From NCBI GenBank assembly GCA_002914805.1, contig JXTB01000828.1:4980-68979 (forward strand): a DNA stretch of 64,000 nucleotides. The letters are read 5' to 3'. The notes under the pieces were generated by a model. It was given only the letters and a program-made list of their open reading frames with translations, ran no database searches and had not been told where the DNA came from. Source of the stretch: Parasponia andersonii (taxonomy: Eukaryota; Streptophyta; Magnoliopsida; Rosales; Cannabaceae). The translations under genes were made by a program, and so were the position numbers. This document shows, one piece after another, positions 46,414-58,533 of the stretch (positions are counted from its first letter, which is position 1; each line of letters starts with the position of its first letter).

Positions 46414-48346
46414 ATGGGGGTTCCTCAATCTCCAACCCCTCCTCACCTTTATCCACAGGCACTCCAACTCAAACTTTATCAGGCCTTCATATTCTCAATC
46501 CCCATCCTCTTCTCTATCATTCTCTTTCTCTTGTTTTACTTGTTCTATCTCAAAAGGAGAGCTTCCAATACTCTTTCTTCCCCTCTACATCCACGTCCAA
46601 GAAGATCTCATCAAACTACTACTTATATCTCCTCGGTAAATATGTATTTCTCTATCTATACACACATATATGTATATATCTTGTATTATATAGGCACATA
46701 TTATATATTCATGCAAAGAAAAAGTGGAAACAAGATAAGAGATTAATCATTTATGGTGCTATAATGAACACCAAACTGTACAAGTTATAGCACCAACATG
46801 TTTGTTTACATTTCATTGCCTTATCAATTTCACATATCAATATCCATCAAGAATATCAAAACATGCATGATTAACTATTTGTTTCACTTTGTTTATCTAA
46901 TTTTATTTGTCTTGGTATCATGTCTATACAATAGCCTTGCCATCAATTGGATTTGAAGGTGGAGCTAAAAGATGAGCTTCCAATAGTTCTTTTTGACGAA
47001 GAATTGAGGAAAAAGGATTCTCAGTAAGTTTTTTTTTTTTTCCTTTTCTGTGTAGTTTTCGATACCCTAAAAGTTGGTTTCTGCGGTCTTTTTTTCGGAA
47101 ACATTACTGTGGTCCATAATCAATCATGCCCATATGCACAACATTTTTAATGTTGCACATATATCACATCTTCGAAGTTGAAGAGGCTAGTTCAGTGGGA
47201 GATGAGCGATTGAGATTGATCACTTGAGAGAGAGAGAGAGAGAGAGACTTTTCCACCATCAATAAAATTCCTAGACCCTTGTAGACACCTCGCTAGGAAT
47301 GCGTGGCCCAAGATCTTGTAGGGTACTTATTCTTTGCAACCGGTAATGGCCATGAAAGAATTAGTAGTAGTTGGCACTACTTATCATGTTCTTTTCACAA
47401 GTCCGAATCTCTCTTAACATCCACTATTTTTTCTCTGAAAAAAGAGATTTAACTGAGGAAGATCAAAGATAAGGATAAAGTTAGTTATATGAGAATTGAC
47501 ATCTAGGGAGGTGACAAACATGAAAAAGTTAATTCACGAAAAAAGAAAGAAAAGAAAGAAAATTCAATTGTGGGGATTAGCTTTTCAAGATTCCTCTCAA
47601 TAGAAGTGCGTTTGGAGTATATGTAGACTGATCTAGTGGATAAGGAGAAACTAAATCATGGCCCTTAGGAGAGGGTCTTTTTTTATTTTCTTTTATTGTC
47701 TTTTCAATTTTTTTAGGACTTGGTAAATAAATTTTGTTCTATACTTATTCTCCAATTTAATAGTCACATTAATTACCAAATTCATTAAATAAATTATTCA
47801 AACAGATGTTGTGTTTGCTTGGGAGACTTTGTAATGAAAGAGGAGTTACTCCAAGTTCCATCATGCAAACACGTTTTTCACGTGGACTGCATACATCTCT
47901 GGCTGCATACAAACATCACTTGCCCACTATGTAGATGCTCGGTCCTTCCGGCCACCACTGCAGCCGCCAAACTCGGCAATCCTAATCCGGCAGTCCAGCC
48001 TAGCTCGTCCTCCGATGCGCCACTCCCACCGCAGGGTGGCATTGTTTCCAATCAGAGTCCACAACTTCATGTGTCATTGGAACAACATGATCAACAACAA
48101 GAGGAAGATAGTAGCACTACTACTACCTCCTCAATTAATATAGTCACTAATTCTTCTAGAGAAGAGCTAATAATTACAAGTACACCTATTGATCATCAAG
48201 AATCATCATCAAGCGGGATCAGTACTAGTACAAATTCAAGGGAGAATGAGAATAACATGGGATGTTATACGGATCAGGCAGGATCAGTTGTTATCTATAT
48301 CCAAACACATGGTACATCCGTACATGAGGCACAAATGATTAGTTAA
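46414..48346 (+). CDS. ATL-type RING-H2 E3 ubiquitin ligase
   Basis: Three exons: 46414-46635, 46935-47023 and 47806-48346 (stop TAA), giving 283 residues with consistent phases. Residues 24-46 form one membrane segment, preceded by the LKLYQAFIFSIPIL motif of the ATL7/ATL58/ATL59 group. LKVELKDELPIVLFDEE is the GLD-like region that precedes the RING in ATLs. The RING-H2 uses C105, C108, C124, H126, H129, C132, C143 and C146, with W136 and P144, as in ubiquitin-ligase RINGs. The C-terminal 130 residues are Ser/Thr/Gln-rich and presumably disordered. ATLs ubiquitinate targets at membranes, often in stress or defence signalling; the substrate here is unknown. The start is set by the first ATG before the membrane motif. 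The exon 2 acceptor at 46934 was chosen by phase and is the least certain join. Confidence 0.9.
47227..47247. repeat. (GA)n microsatellite in RING gene intron 2
   Basis: About ten GA units within the second intron of the RING-H2 gene. Confidence 0.9.
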
Positions 48347-48940
48347 CTTAACCATTTGGCCATTGTTGTTCTCTTCGAGTAATATTTGAAATAATGAAGA
48401 AGGCATATTCCTTGCTACAGCTTGCGCGAAGCCTGTCAAGAGTCAACTAGACACCTTTTTAGCGTGTTCGATTCCGGTGGACACGCAGTTTTGTCGTTCA
48501 CATAACGTTGATTTTGTCTCTACAAAATCAGATGGAGAGAGCATCTGAAACCGAGAGAGCCTTCTCTAATTGTCTATAAAATCTGAGAATTGTAATAGGC
48601 AATTTTCCCTTCTTTTTTTTTTTTGGTGTAATTAAGTACTTCAACAGTATAATAATTTTCTACTCTAGAACTCAAAAATATGGAATTGCTAAACCACAAC
48701 ATTATTTTTGGGTTAATGGAACATTTGATCCCTTGACTGCATAAATTGTTACTATTTATTCTCTATTATTTTAATTTTAGTAATTAACTCCCTAAACATA
48801 TAGTAAAACCAGTGGCATTAATTGAGGCCAATTTGAAAATGGGTCTTATATAAATACGTAGCCGGAAATGCACTTGCATGTGAGGGTTAAAAAAAACAAA
48901 AAAGATAAAAGAAGGAAAAGAAAACATGCAAATAAAGCTA
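48347..48940. other. 3' flank of RING-H2 gene, no gene seen
   Basis: It should contain the RING-H2 3' UTR. No coding sequence was recognised. Confidence 0.5.
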
Positions 48941-49300
48941 GGGGTAATATTACTTTTATACTTTGTGTTTTAACACTTTGTTCAATTTGAACATTGTATC
49001 TTAGTTATTATTAACGTTGAAAATTTAATATTTGTTACAAATTTTTACTATAACACTAATTTAGACCTGATAATTTACCAAGATGATTTAATAAACTTAT
49101 TTTTGGATTGATTTTTATGTAGTTTATTTTTATTTTTTTAAACAACATCATAGTAAATTAACTGCTATGAATTAGTATTTGAATATAAATTTGTAACACA
49201 TCTCAAATCTAAAGGTCAATGTTGATAATAACTAAAATACAAAATACAATTTGAACAGAGTGTCAAAATACAAAGTATAAAAGTGATATTGTCATTAAAA
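48941..49300. mobile_element. Foldback MITE, about 360 bp
   Basis: The left end reads GGGGTAATATTACTTTTATA then CTTTGTGTTTTAACACTTTG; the reverse complement of the right end reads GACAATATCACTTTTATACT then TTGTATTTTGACACTCTG. The inverted arms extend about 100 bp on each side (to TTACAAATTT) around a central loop. No coding capacity. The target site duplication is unclear. Confidence 0.75.
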
Positions 49301-49926
49301 ACAAATTTAGGTAGATGTCCAATATTTTAAATTTAATTAAGTATATGTCTATTTTTAAAATTTTATAGCTAAATGTCTAAGTATATGTATTTTTACATGT
49401 ACATATTTCAACCAATTTCAGTTAATGTACTAAAATGTATTGAGTATATAAATTTTTATTCTTGGTATATAATATTTTATGTTTTGTATATAAAAATATA
49501 TGCTAAATATTTTGCTATAACATTTGAAAAATAAATATTTACATAAATTAAACCCAAAATTCAGCTATTTTACTATAAAACCCAAGATTACTATAAGACC
49601 CAAGAGAGAGAAAAACAACCAACCATTAAAAGAAAAGAAGAAACAGAAAGACCCGAGTCGGCCATAGTTGTCAGTTGAGCATTGTTGGGCTCCAGGGGAG
49701 GTGAAGTTGGACCATAAAAAAAGTTGATTTCTTTTTTTTTTTTTTTTTTTTTTTTAACGCTCATGTGCTATGCACGTGCATTTGCCGTTAGCCCGCCGTT
49801 ACCTATTTAATACCAATTTTCAAATGACAACGAGGAAACCAAATTGTTGCAAGACACTAACACTCAGCTCTTTTTTTATTCATCAAAAATTGGTAGCTGA
49901 AAGTACTCCCAGTCCAAATGAGTACA
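49301..49926. other. Spacer, no gene seen
   Basis: AT-rich DNA with a repeat loosely related (inverted) to 31350-31490 and a long T run at 49731-49755. No gene was recognised. Confidence 0.5.
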
Positions 49927-50856
49927 CAGGGGTGACAATTCAGGTTACGATACGATGACACAATTCAAAACGATATAAAGTTAGTGGGTTTAATTTGAGC
50001 TTAGACAGGTGCGTGTTAAAGCAGGTTAAACACGATTAAGCACGAAAAATAAATAGGTCAAAATTAAGTCAACCTGTCTAACCCGAAAATGACACAGTTG
50101 ATACGATTAAAACCAAAATTAATAAATAGGTCATAATCGTATCAACCCACAAATAACTCATTTACAACCTGTTTATGATATGATAAAAAATAATTTTTCT
50201 AACATTTAATTTAAAAATAATTAAAAAAAAAACAAAAGGTGACATGAAAAGTGAAAACCTTCATACATATCACTCATCTCTCTCAATTCTCAAATTAGCC
50301 GCTACCTACCCTCACACATATCACTCATCTCTCTCAAACAAATCCTAAATTTAACTCAACCGCTACCTTCCCTCCTTCATCTCAGTCGCCCTCCCTCTCA
50401 TTCTCTCCCTTTCTCTGTCAATCTCACTCCTGTCCTCAAGATCTTACTCTTGATCTTGCACTCCCAATCTTGCTCTCGTTCTTAGTTAGGTATAATAAAG
50501 ATATTTTTTTTCTTATATTGTTTTTGTAATTTTTTTTTCAATTTTCTTGTAAATTTGGAGGAAGAGGGTACGGTTGCTCTTTATGCTATGCAGATCTCTT
50601 ACAGATACGATGCCTTTTCTTTGATTAAGTATATTACTGAGGCAAAACAAGCTTTGTCATTTGATGTTTAATATAGAATTCAATTTAAGGTAACATGCTT
50701 GTAGTAAAATAAGACAAATAAGAAGTAGTTCTTGTACATCCAACTTAGTTGTGGTATTTGGTAAATTGATAAAATAATGAATTAATTATAGGAGGAATCT
50801 TTTGTACAAGTTAGGAGTGTAGATAAAATGACCGCATATATATATATATATATATA

Positions 50857-51100
50857 GGTTGCCAATCCAATAAGTATTTTTTTTCTTTACTTATGGGTAG
50901 GTATGTTTTTTTTAACCGTTGGATCACCATTAGATGGTGATCCAATGGCTATAATGAAGTACATGAAAAGACGTACATTATTAATACTCTTTCTCTTTCT
51001 TACTTTTTACAATAAAAAAATGTACATGCTAAATTTTTATTAGCCAAATTAATACTTATGCATAGGTAAAAAAAAAAAAATACCTACTGGATTGATGCCC
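50857..51100. mobile_element. MITE with central palindrome, flanked by (TA)n, nested in the hAT element
   Basis: The left end GGTTGCCAATCCAATAAGTA pairs with the reverse complement of the right end, GGGCATCAATCCAGTAGGTA. TA repeats flank both sides, which fits insertion at TA (Tc1/mariner-like) but could be coincidence. The centre holds TTGGATCACCAT / ATGGTGATCCAA (50919-50930 and 50934-50945), a 12-bp stem with a 3-base loop. Confidence 0.65.
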
Positions 51101-51470
51101 ATATATATATATATATATATATATAATGCAACTGCCTAAAATATATATAATTTTTACCATATATATATATAATTTGATCTTTAATAAAAGACTTGTGATG
51201 GTATTTTGTGGATGCAAAAATCTGTTCTTCTTTGTTAAAAGACTCTTATATTTCTTTTCTTTTTAATCTTTTATGGCTCTGTCAATTAAATTTGTGATAT
51301 TATCAATTAAATTTGGTTATATTTTTCTTAATTATTTGTTACTTTTTTTTTTTGCTCAAGTATCATTCTTAATTATTTGTTACTTTTTTTGCTGAAGTAA
51401 TTATTTGTTACTTAGTTATGCTTGTTTTGCCTTTAATATGTTGTTGATTTTTTCATGTTTTAATATATAG

Positions 51471-53578
51471 ATCGATAAACAAAGACTTGAAGTCAATCTT
51501 GATGATTTTGAGTCTAAGAGTGTTGATGTACCCATTGATATTGATCTTGATGATGAGAATGATGGCACTGATGGTGGTGTCAAGTAACAATTAAAGCTCA
51601 AGAGAAGGTTAACTTCCCAAGTGTGGACATATTTCGAGATACTTTCTATGAGTCCTGATAGAAAGCAAATGGCTAAATATAAGCTATATAGAATGGAGTA
51701 TTTTGCTGATAATGAATATGGAACAGATAATTTGAAAAGGCACATTGATTTATGTGTTAGAAGAAATCATCGTAATATTGGCTAATTATTCATATTTCAA
51801 GATAGTGGTTTACTTAGTCTTGGTGGATCTAAGTTTGATGTTGAGAAGTTTCGTAATATGGTCATACAAGCTATTGTTATGCATGACTTATCTTTTAACT
51901 TTGTTGAATACGAGGGCATAAGATCAATATTTAGTTATCTGTATCCTACCATACAACCAGTATCACGACACACTGCAAAAGTGAATACACTAAAGTTGTA
52001 CAAAAAGGAAAGAGCATTAGTGAAGTCCATGTTAGAGGTAGCTCCTGGTGAGTATCTTTCACATCAGATTTGTGGATCTCATTGATCAGTGATAGTTATT
52101 TATGTTTGACTTGGCATTACATAGACAAAAATTGGTGTTTGCAAAAAAAGGCGTTGAGTTTTATTTTTATACCTCCTCTACATAGTGGTTTGGCATTGTC
52201 TGAAAAAATTACATAGCTTGTTATGTGAATAGGGGCTTGAAAACAAAATATTTAGTATCACTTTAGACAATGCCGCATCTAATAATGTTTTTATTGAGAT
52301 ATTGTAACACCGATTGAATCTTAAGGGGCTGCTTATATGCAATAGTGATCACTTTTATATGTGATATTGTGCTCATATTCTAAACTTGATTATCTAAGAA
52401 GGATTAAAATAAATTGATCTATCCATTGTCAAAATTAGAGAGAGTGTCATATATGTCAAGGGATCTCAAGTGAGAAAACAGAAATTTTTAGAATGTGTGA
52501 GCCTAGTGTCGGATGGTTGTAAAAGAGGACTATGCCAAGATGTGTTTATTAGGTGGAACTCGACTTATCTCATACTTCAAAGTGCTCTTTTCTATCATAG
52601 GACTTTTCAACATATGGAATTAAGTGATTTAAACTATAATAATTGTACTTCAAGAGAAGAGTGGAAGAAAGTTGAGAAGATTAGTTCATTTTTAAAAGTG
52701 TTTTATGATGCTACTCTCATGGTTTATGGCATAAAATATCCTATTGCCAACTTATACTTTCCTACAATTTATATGTGTTATGTGGCATTGAAAGAATATA
52801 AAGAAGGGGAGGATGAGAACTTGAGTGCTATAGCTAATAAGATGTGGACAAAATTTGACAAGTATTGGACTGAATTTAATACAACTTTGGCTATAACGAT
52901 TATTCTAGATCCTCGTTATAAGCTGAATTGTATTCATTTTTTCTACAAGAAAGTCTATGGAGAGGATTCTCTTGAGTATTTTTGTGCAAAGACCAAACTA
53001 GAAACTTTGTTTGTGGAATACAAAATAAAATCTACTCAAGTTCAACCTTCTTCAATACCTACCCCTCTAGAAAAGAAAAGTGATAAGACTAAACCTTCAA
53101 TGGATGATATTGATGCTACAATGGAAGTATTTAAGATAATTTTTTTTTAGCATTATTTTTCTTTTTTTCTTTTTCTTTTTTCTTTTTAGCATTGATATTC
53201 AATTGCATTTTACCCTTTATACTCTTTTTTTTCTTCAAAATATTTAATATTTGGTGATATAGGAATTTGATGATTTGTCAAGTGATGAATTGGGCAAATG
53301 CATGCAAAAATCTCAATTAGAACTCTTTTAGATGGGCCAAGAATAGCTCGGAATGTTAAGTTAGATGTCTTTGGTTTTTGGAAGTCTAATCAATTCCGTT
53401 ATCTAGAGCTTGCTGTTATGGCTCGCGACGTCTTGAGCATTCTAGTTTCTACAGTTACTTCTGAAATGTCATTTAGTGTGGGGGGACTGTGCTTGACCAA
53501 TATCGTACCTCACTTAAACCTGATATGGTGAAGGCAATTATTTACTTAAGAGATTGGATGCGTGAAAACAAAGATTAA
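51471..53578 (+). pseudogene. hAT transposase (BED finger, RNase H-fold, hATC), broken
   Basis: Order of pieces: an acidic N-terminus (DLDDENDGTDGG, then a stop at about 51587), a BED-like domain (RRLTSQVWTYFEILSM...YGTDNLKRHIDLC), FVEYEGIRSIFSYLYP, a heavily damaged catalytic region (52100-52470), RWNSTYLILQSAL, the DUF4413-type block WTKFDKYWTEFNTTLAITI, and the hATC dimerisation block VKLDVFGFWKSNQFRYLELA with MARDVLS. The stop is at 53576-53578. In the BED finger the two N-terminal zinc cysteines are tyrosines (KYKLYRMEY), while the His and final Cys remain. Frameshifts occur near 53325 (ELLF/LLDG) and 53485 (extra G in the GGG run), plus several stops. Typical plant hATs of this group are about 650-700 residues. 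No active product is expected. Confidence 0.88.
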
Positions 53579-54576
53579 ATTATTATCTCGTTATTTCCTT
53601 CTAAAAATTACTATTTTTATTATTTGCTTATATTAATTCATTGTTTTCTTAATCTTTGATTTAGATAAATTCGAGGATGATTTAAATAATATCACCCAAG
53701 ATATATTTAGGTTGAGCATGAATGAAGAAGAGCCATCCTCTATAATTTACTAAAATTCTGTGGAAGTTTGAAGTTTTTTTTTTTTTTTTTTTTTCATATT
53801 ATGTGATGAGACTTATCTTTGTCTTTGAGATTTGTGTGCTAAACATATATGTGATGAAACTTAAGTTTTAATTTTGATCTGAATCATTAAGACTATAATG
53901 TTGTGCATGTATGTGTGTGTATTTTATGTTATATTTTAGACTTTGGTTTAGATTGTGGATATTGAGAGTATTATATTATATGTGTTTGGGATTGTTGATG
54001 TTAAGGCATTTATATTGTTGTTATATATATGTTGATTTGAGAGACTATTTATTTTGATTTGATAACTTTTAGTTATTGTGGACCTTGCATTTTATTGGAT
54101 ATATTGGTTAACAAGTTAATTTTGTTATACATGCTATTATGTCTGGTAATGTGAAGTTGTGAACTCAGCTAGGTTAAATAGGTTATTACAGGTTATATTA
54201 GAAATATTTAAATCGGTTCACATGTTAAGTTTAGTAGGTTATATTTGACAGGTCGACCTATATAAGAATGTTTATTATAAATAAGTTAAATTTGATGTAA
54301 ACAAGTTAAACATGTCATAAATAGGTTAAATTTAACCTAAACAGGTTAATAGGTCGTGTTAGGTAGAACACGACCTGAATAAGACACGATTAAATAACTT
54401 GTTAAATGTGTCATGTTGCGGGTGATCTTTTTAATTAGCAGGTTGTGTGTAGATTCACAAATAATGACACGATTAATAAATGTGTTGTGTTCGAGTTGGC
54501 AAATACTTGTTATACATGTATCTCGACACGATACGATTATGACACGATAATACGAATTATCACCCCAATGAGTACA

Positions 54577-55408
54577 CATCTTTAGTTCTCGAGTGCTTAC
54601 TACTAATTCCTTAGATAGTGGCTAAAAATAAGTGAAGCAGATAAATAAGAAGCCAAAGTTAGGGAAAGCAGAAACGACACTCATTTTGGTAGGAATTCTC
54701 CCATTATTACTCCTAATTAAGGACCATTTGCTTCATGAATGGACCGAGCCAATTGCCCCTGTGAAAAGCCTGATAGAAGCATCTTGGCATGAATAAGGTC
54801 CTCCGACTTGCCACTGCCTCACAACTTGTACGACCTCCATTAGAATGCGACATCACATTGATAAGTGCAGCTGTCATTAGAGACACAAACATGGGTTGCC
54901 AATGCTCCAAACTCAAAGATGCCTCAATTGTTTCTCTTGCTTTGGTTAATCTTCAATGGAGGAGGGACTCAAGGCCCACCCTCAGATATTTTTTAGTTAA
55001 TTATCTATATATATATATATAGGGTATTTCTATCTTCAAGATTAAATATATAAAAATTCCCTCCTAAAAAATACATAAAATAAAGAATTGACACCCCTAG
55101 AAATTATAAATTGGACATCTAACAAACGAAGATACAAACTAAGCATTTTGAATAAATCTCTTAATTTGAAAACATTTTGGAATAAAATATTATACCTTTA
55201 AACAAATAAATTATAAAAATCCCTCTTCTCCTTTTTTTTAATTAATAAATAAAAAGTCATACTTTTTAATTCCCTTCGTCCCCTTTTAGCCCTAGAACAA
55301 ACACAAAAGGGTATGTCTTTTCAGTTTTTAGACTTCAGTGACATGTATAAGAAAAAAGAACAGAAGAAAAGAACCATGAAGATGCATGAGATGCAAACTA
55401 ATTGATAG
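54577..55408. other. Spacer with one unrecognised minus-strand frame
   Basis: Mostly AT-rich. The minus strand from about 54960 to 54716 stays open and reads ARETIEASLSLEHWQPMFVS, then LMTAALINVMSHSNGGRTSC and FYQAFHRGNWLGPFMKQ before a stop. Its composition is protein-like and GC-richer than the surroundings, but I do not recognise it. It could be one exon or a fragment of a displaced gene. Confidence 0.35.
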
Positions 55409-56200
55409 TGTCTGTGGAGCCCGTTCCTAGATCACGTGCCACGTAGACGATTGAGTGGCAGAACAGGTCACAAAGGGGGCACGCCATCCGACACGTGGCC
55501 AGAGTAACCATATAAAAGCCACACGAGTCGGATGCGATACCGCATGGGTCCATGGGCCGTCCGAGGCTAGGGCCGAATCCATCTCAGACCTTAGATGGTT
55601 CGGCCCATTCTAGTTCTTGTCTCGGCAGTTGGGGGTCAGAAGCCTCGAGGGTCTTCTGCCAGAAGACTATGGGAGGCAACGCACTGCTCCAGACCCAGAC
55701 AGGGCATTTAATGCGATCCTGGGTAGGTGCGCACATTGGGCAAATCGTCCTGATAGAACGACAGTCTGTCAAAGTCTTGCCCCCGACAGGCTCGAGTCAT
55801 AGGGGACAGCAGAAAGCAGACCACGAAGATGCAAGGGAAATCACGGTAATCACGGCCTGTGATCTCTGGAGTAAGTCATGATGAGAAAATGTACTCGATC
55901 CTGAGATTGAGAGCTAGAAAAACTCCCAGTTCCAGGATTATATATACGAGTCTTGCTTCCCCCTCAAAAAAGAGAGATGAAGATAGACATATACAGAGAA
56001 AAACTTTATCTTTACTACTCAGACTCAGGGATAAACAACTGACTTAAGTATCAGAGAGTCTTTGCAGGTGGCCACTCCCACTTTTCCGACCCAACCTAAA
56101 GTTAAAAGCACTTTGGGATAGCAAGGATACATGGACAGTTGGTACATATAATGTTAGCAGTTCAGAGACATGTAGACAGCTGGTAAGAATTGCACCAACA
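55409..56200 (+). repeat. Gypsy 5' LTR
   Basis: It starts TGTCTGTGGAGCCC, ends TGCACCAACA immediately before GTTTGGCACC, and contains a TATA box (TATAAAA, 55511-55517). The 3' partner is not in the window, so the left boundary is inferred from the TG dinucleotide and composition. Confidence 0.7.
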
Positions 56201-56201
56201 G

Positions 56202-56222
56202 TTTGGCACCATATGTGAGAAA
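56202..56222 (+). other. Gypsy primer-binding site
   Basis: TTTGGCACCATATGTGAGAA resembles the TTGGCGCCGTCTGTGGGAA sequence that follows the 5' LTR in many plant Tat-type gypsy elements, with several substitutions. Confidence 0.65.
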
Positions 56223-56249
56223 CCATTGAGCGCGAGAGAAAGAGTAGGA

Positions 56250-57760
56250 ATCTCACGATCGTGCTCTCTCCGAAAAAAGGCCAAACAATGTCGGATAGCA
56301 CCTTCAAGAATGACAACCAGGAGCACACGTCCTGATGCCAAAGAGAGCTCCTGGGAAGCATGAACAGGTCTGGAGCAAAAGCTGGACCAAATGCTTGCTG
56401 CCCTGGTAGAAGCAAATCGGAAGGCAGAAATGGCCCACAAGGCCGTCCTGAGTTTAAAAGATGAAGTCGCAGAAGTAGCAGAGATAATGCCCATCTCGAA
56501 GGGCTACTGGCAAGCGAAGCTAGGAGCGGGCGAAGGGAAGACTTTGACGAAGAGGTCCAACAAGAGTCTGGGGGCCAACCATTGAGGGAAGTCCCTGCCC
56601 CATCCAGATTGCAGATGCAGGGGGAGCGACAAAGCCAGACAAGGCATTTCCAGACTAGAGCGGCAGTGGATAGAAGACATCAAGAAAGCTCGGAAGGTGT
56701 GCTTCCCAACTAGAAACAAGAAATGATGGCAGAATTGAGTAAGAGGCTCGGGGCTCATCACAGCCAGACCCCCGATGATCTGGCAGAGAAAACCGTACGA
56801 GGGATCAACCAGACGGCCTTCATCGACTGGATCTAGTTGGAGCCCAAGCCGAAAGACTTCACAACTCCGACTTTCAGACCGTTCGAGGGAAAGACCGACC
56901 CCCTCGATCACATATACCACTTTCAGCAGAAGATGGCCTTGGAAACCAGGGACGAGGCTGTGACCTGCAAAGTCTTCTCCACCACCCTGGCGGGGCCGGC
57001 CCTGTTATGGTTCAGACAACTCCCAGAGAAGTTCATAAACGGGTTCGAAGATTTTTGCAAACTTTTCTTAAAGCAATACGCGGGTGCCCGGAGGCAGCAA
57101 AAAACCATGAGAGACCTTGACCGGTTGGAACAAACCACGAACGAGTCTCTGAGAGAATACTTGTCGCGTTTCCTGAAGGTGATGTCCCTAGTGTACAACG
57201 CTGACTCAGCACAAGCCGCAAGCTCGTTCATCAGGGGCCTGCAGCTGGGATTTGTGTTATCAGACCATCTGCTTTTGAATTTGCCATACGACATGGCAGA
57301 CATCCAGGCAAAGTCAGAAGGGGTATTTAGGGTGCTGAAAAGCTACTAGAAAGCGCCTAAGACCTCTGTTGTGATAACAATGGCATCGGCGTAAACCCCA
57401 ACCCTGACCCCGCAAGGAATAAAGAGGCCTGCGCTGGCCCAAGGACTAGCTCCGAAGCAGGGAGCCTCAATCCAAGGCGATCAAGAAGGCGGTAAGAGGA
57501 GGAAGAGGTCGAGGGACCCACTACTAAAATACGAGCTCAACATGCCGATCGATGTGATCTACCTCCAGAACAGGGACATAGGCATTTTCAAAGACCCACC
57601 TAAATCTGGTGTTCCTGAGCACATGAAAAATAGGAACAGGTACTTCCAATTTCACAAAGATCACAGGCATGATACCATTAACTGCCGTAGCCTTTATGCG
57701 CAAGTTATGTTGGCGATCTTGTCGGCAAGTTGAAGCAGTATTTGAAGGCCAACAGAAACC
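56250..57760 (+). pseudogene. Gypsy gag
   Basis: An N-terminal helical, charged region (56391-56585) is followed by a retrotransposon gag domain at 56837-57349: FEGKTDPLDHIYHFQQKMAL, LAGPALLWFRQLPEKFI, YAGARRQQKTMRDLDRLEQT and LREYLSRFLK. A C-terminal FHKDHRHDTINC motif lies near 57655, the zinc-finger-like region of Tat gags. Stops at 57347-57349 and elsewhere split it. Confidence 0.85.
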
Positions 57761-58059
57761 AGTCGAAGGAGGACGCTGCTAGGCCCAAAAAAAGAAAGCA
57801 TACCCAGGCCTCCGGGTCAGGAGAGTAGGCTCTGAGGATAGTGTCGACTATCGTAGGCAGACCAGAGCTGACCCAGGGTCGGGAGGAGAAGGAAGAATAC
57901 CGAAAAAAGCCTGAAGAAAGGGTAAAGCGCCTGAGGGGGATGGGCCATTCCGTCAACCACCTGACGATGGGAGAAAGCTACCCCTCAGCCACCCCCATCG
58001 CCTTCAACCAGCAAGATTAGACCACGGTGCGCTTGCCCCCAGATGACCCCTTGGTGATT

Positions 58060-58380
58060 AAGCTGCAGATTGACTCCGCGTTGGTCGGAAGGGTCTTGGT
58101 CGACGGCGGGAATAGTGTCAATGTCCTGTTCCTCAGCACATTCGAGAGCATAGGCATGAATCGAAATGCACTCATGCCGACCTGTTAGCCACTATTTGCC
58201 TTTAACAGTACTAAGGTCTGCCCCTTGGGCATCATGACCCTAAAGGTCTGTGCTGCGGAGAGGTGCTTGGACGTGGACTTCATCGTCATCGACTGCTAGT
58301 CCTCCTTCAATATCATCATGGGGAGAGGGTGGATCTACACCATGTATGGGGTCGCCTCTACTCTCTACCGAGTCTTAAGA
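58060..58380 (+). pseudogene. Gypsy aspartic protease remnant
   Basis: At about 58093 the frame reads VLVDGGNSVNVLFLSTF, where the usual catalytic motif is D-T-G-S-S; here it is D-G-G-N-S. The later FNIIMGRGW block matches the second half of the protease. Two stop codons interrupt the domain. Confidence 0.8.
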
Positions 58381-58533
58381 TATCTATCAAGGGATGGTAC
58401 TTATATGATAGACATCAAGGGAGACTAAGCCTTTGTGAGAAAATATTTTTCAACCGCCCTGAGGAGAGCCGATACGAGTACAAGCACCTCAACGGGGGAC
58501 AGATAGCAATCAAAGGACCACCTGCCAGCATAC

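Larger units (their letters stand above)
49927..54568 (+). mobile_element. hAT transposon (zf-BED / RICESLEEPER type), 4.64 kb, inactive
   Basis: Perfect 8-bp target duplications TGAGTACA flank it (49919-49926 and 54569-54576). The termini are CAGGGGTGACAATTC and, reverse-complemented, TTGGGGTGATAATTC, matching hAT ends. Both subterminal regions carry many AGGTTAAA/GGTCGT/ACACGA-type motifs, which in hAT elements act as transposase-binding repeats. The interior carries a damaged transposase gene in the same orientation and a nested 244-bp MITE. The complete ends suggest it could still be mobilised by a related transposase; that is inference. Confidence 0.92.

Noticed and set aside
56044..56920. 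Long minus-strand frames across the gypsy 5' region
   Set aside because: Shadows of LTR and gag; no protein resemblance, and the plus strand reads as gag.
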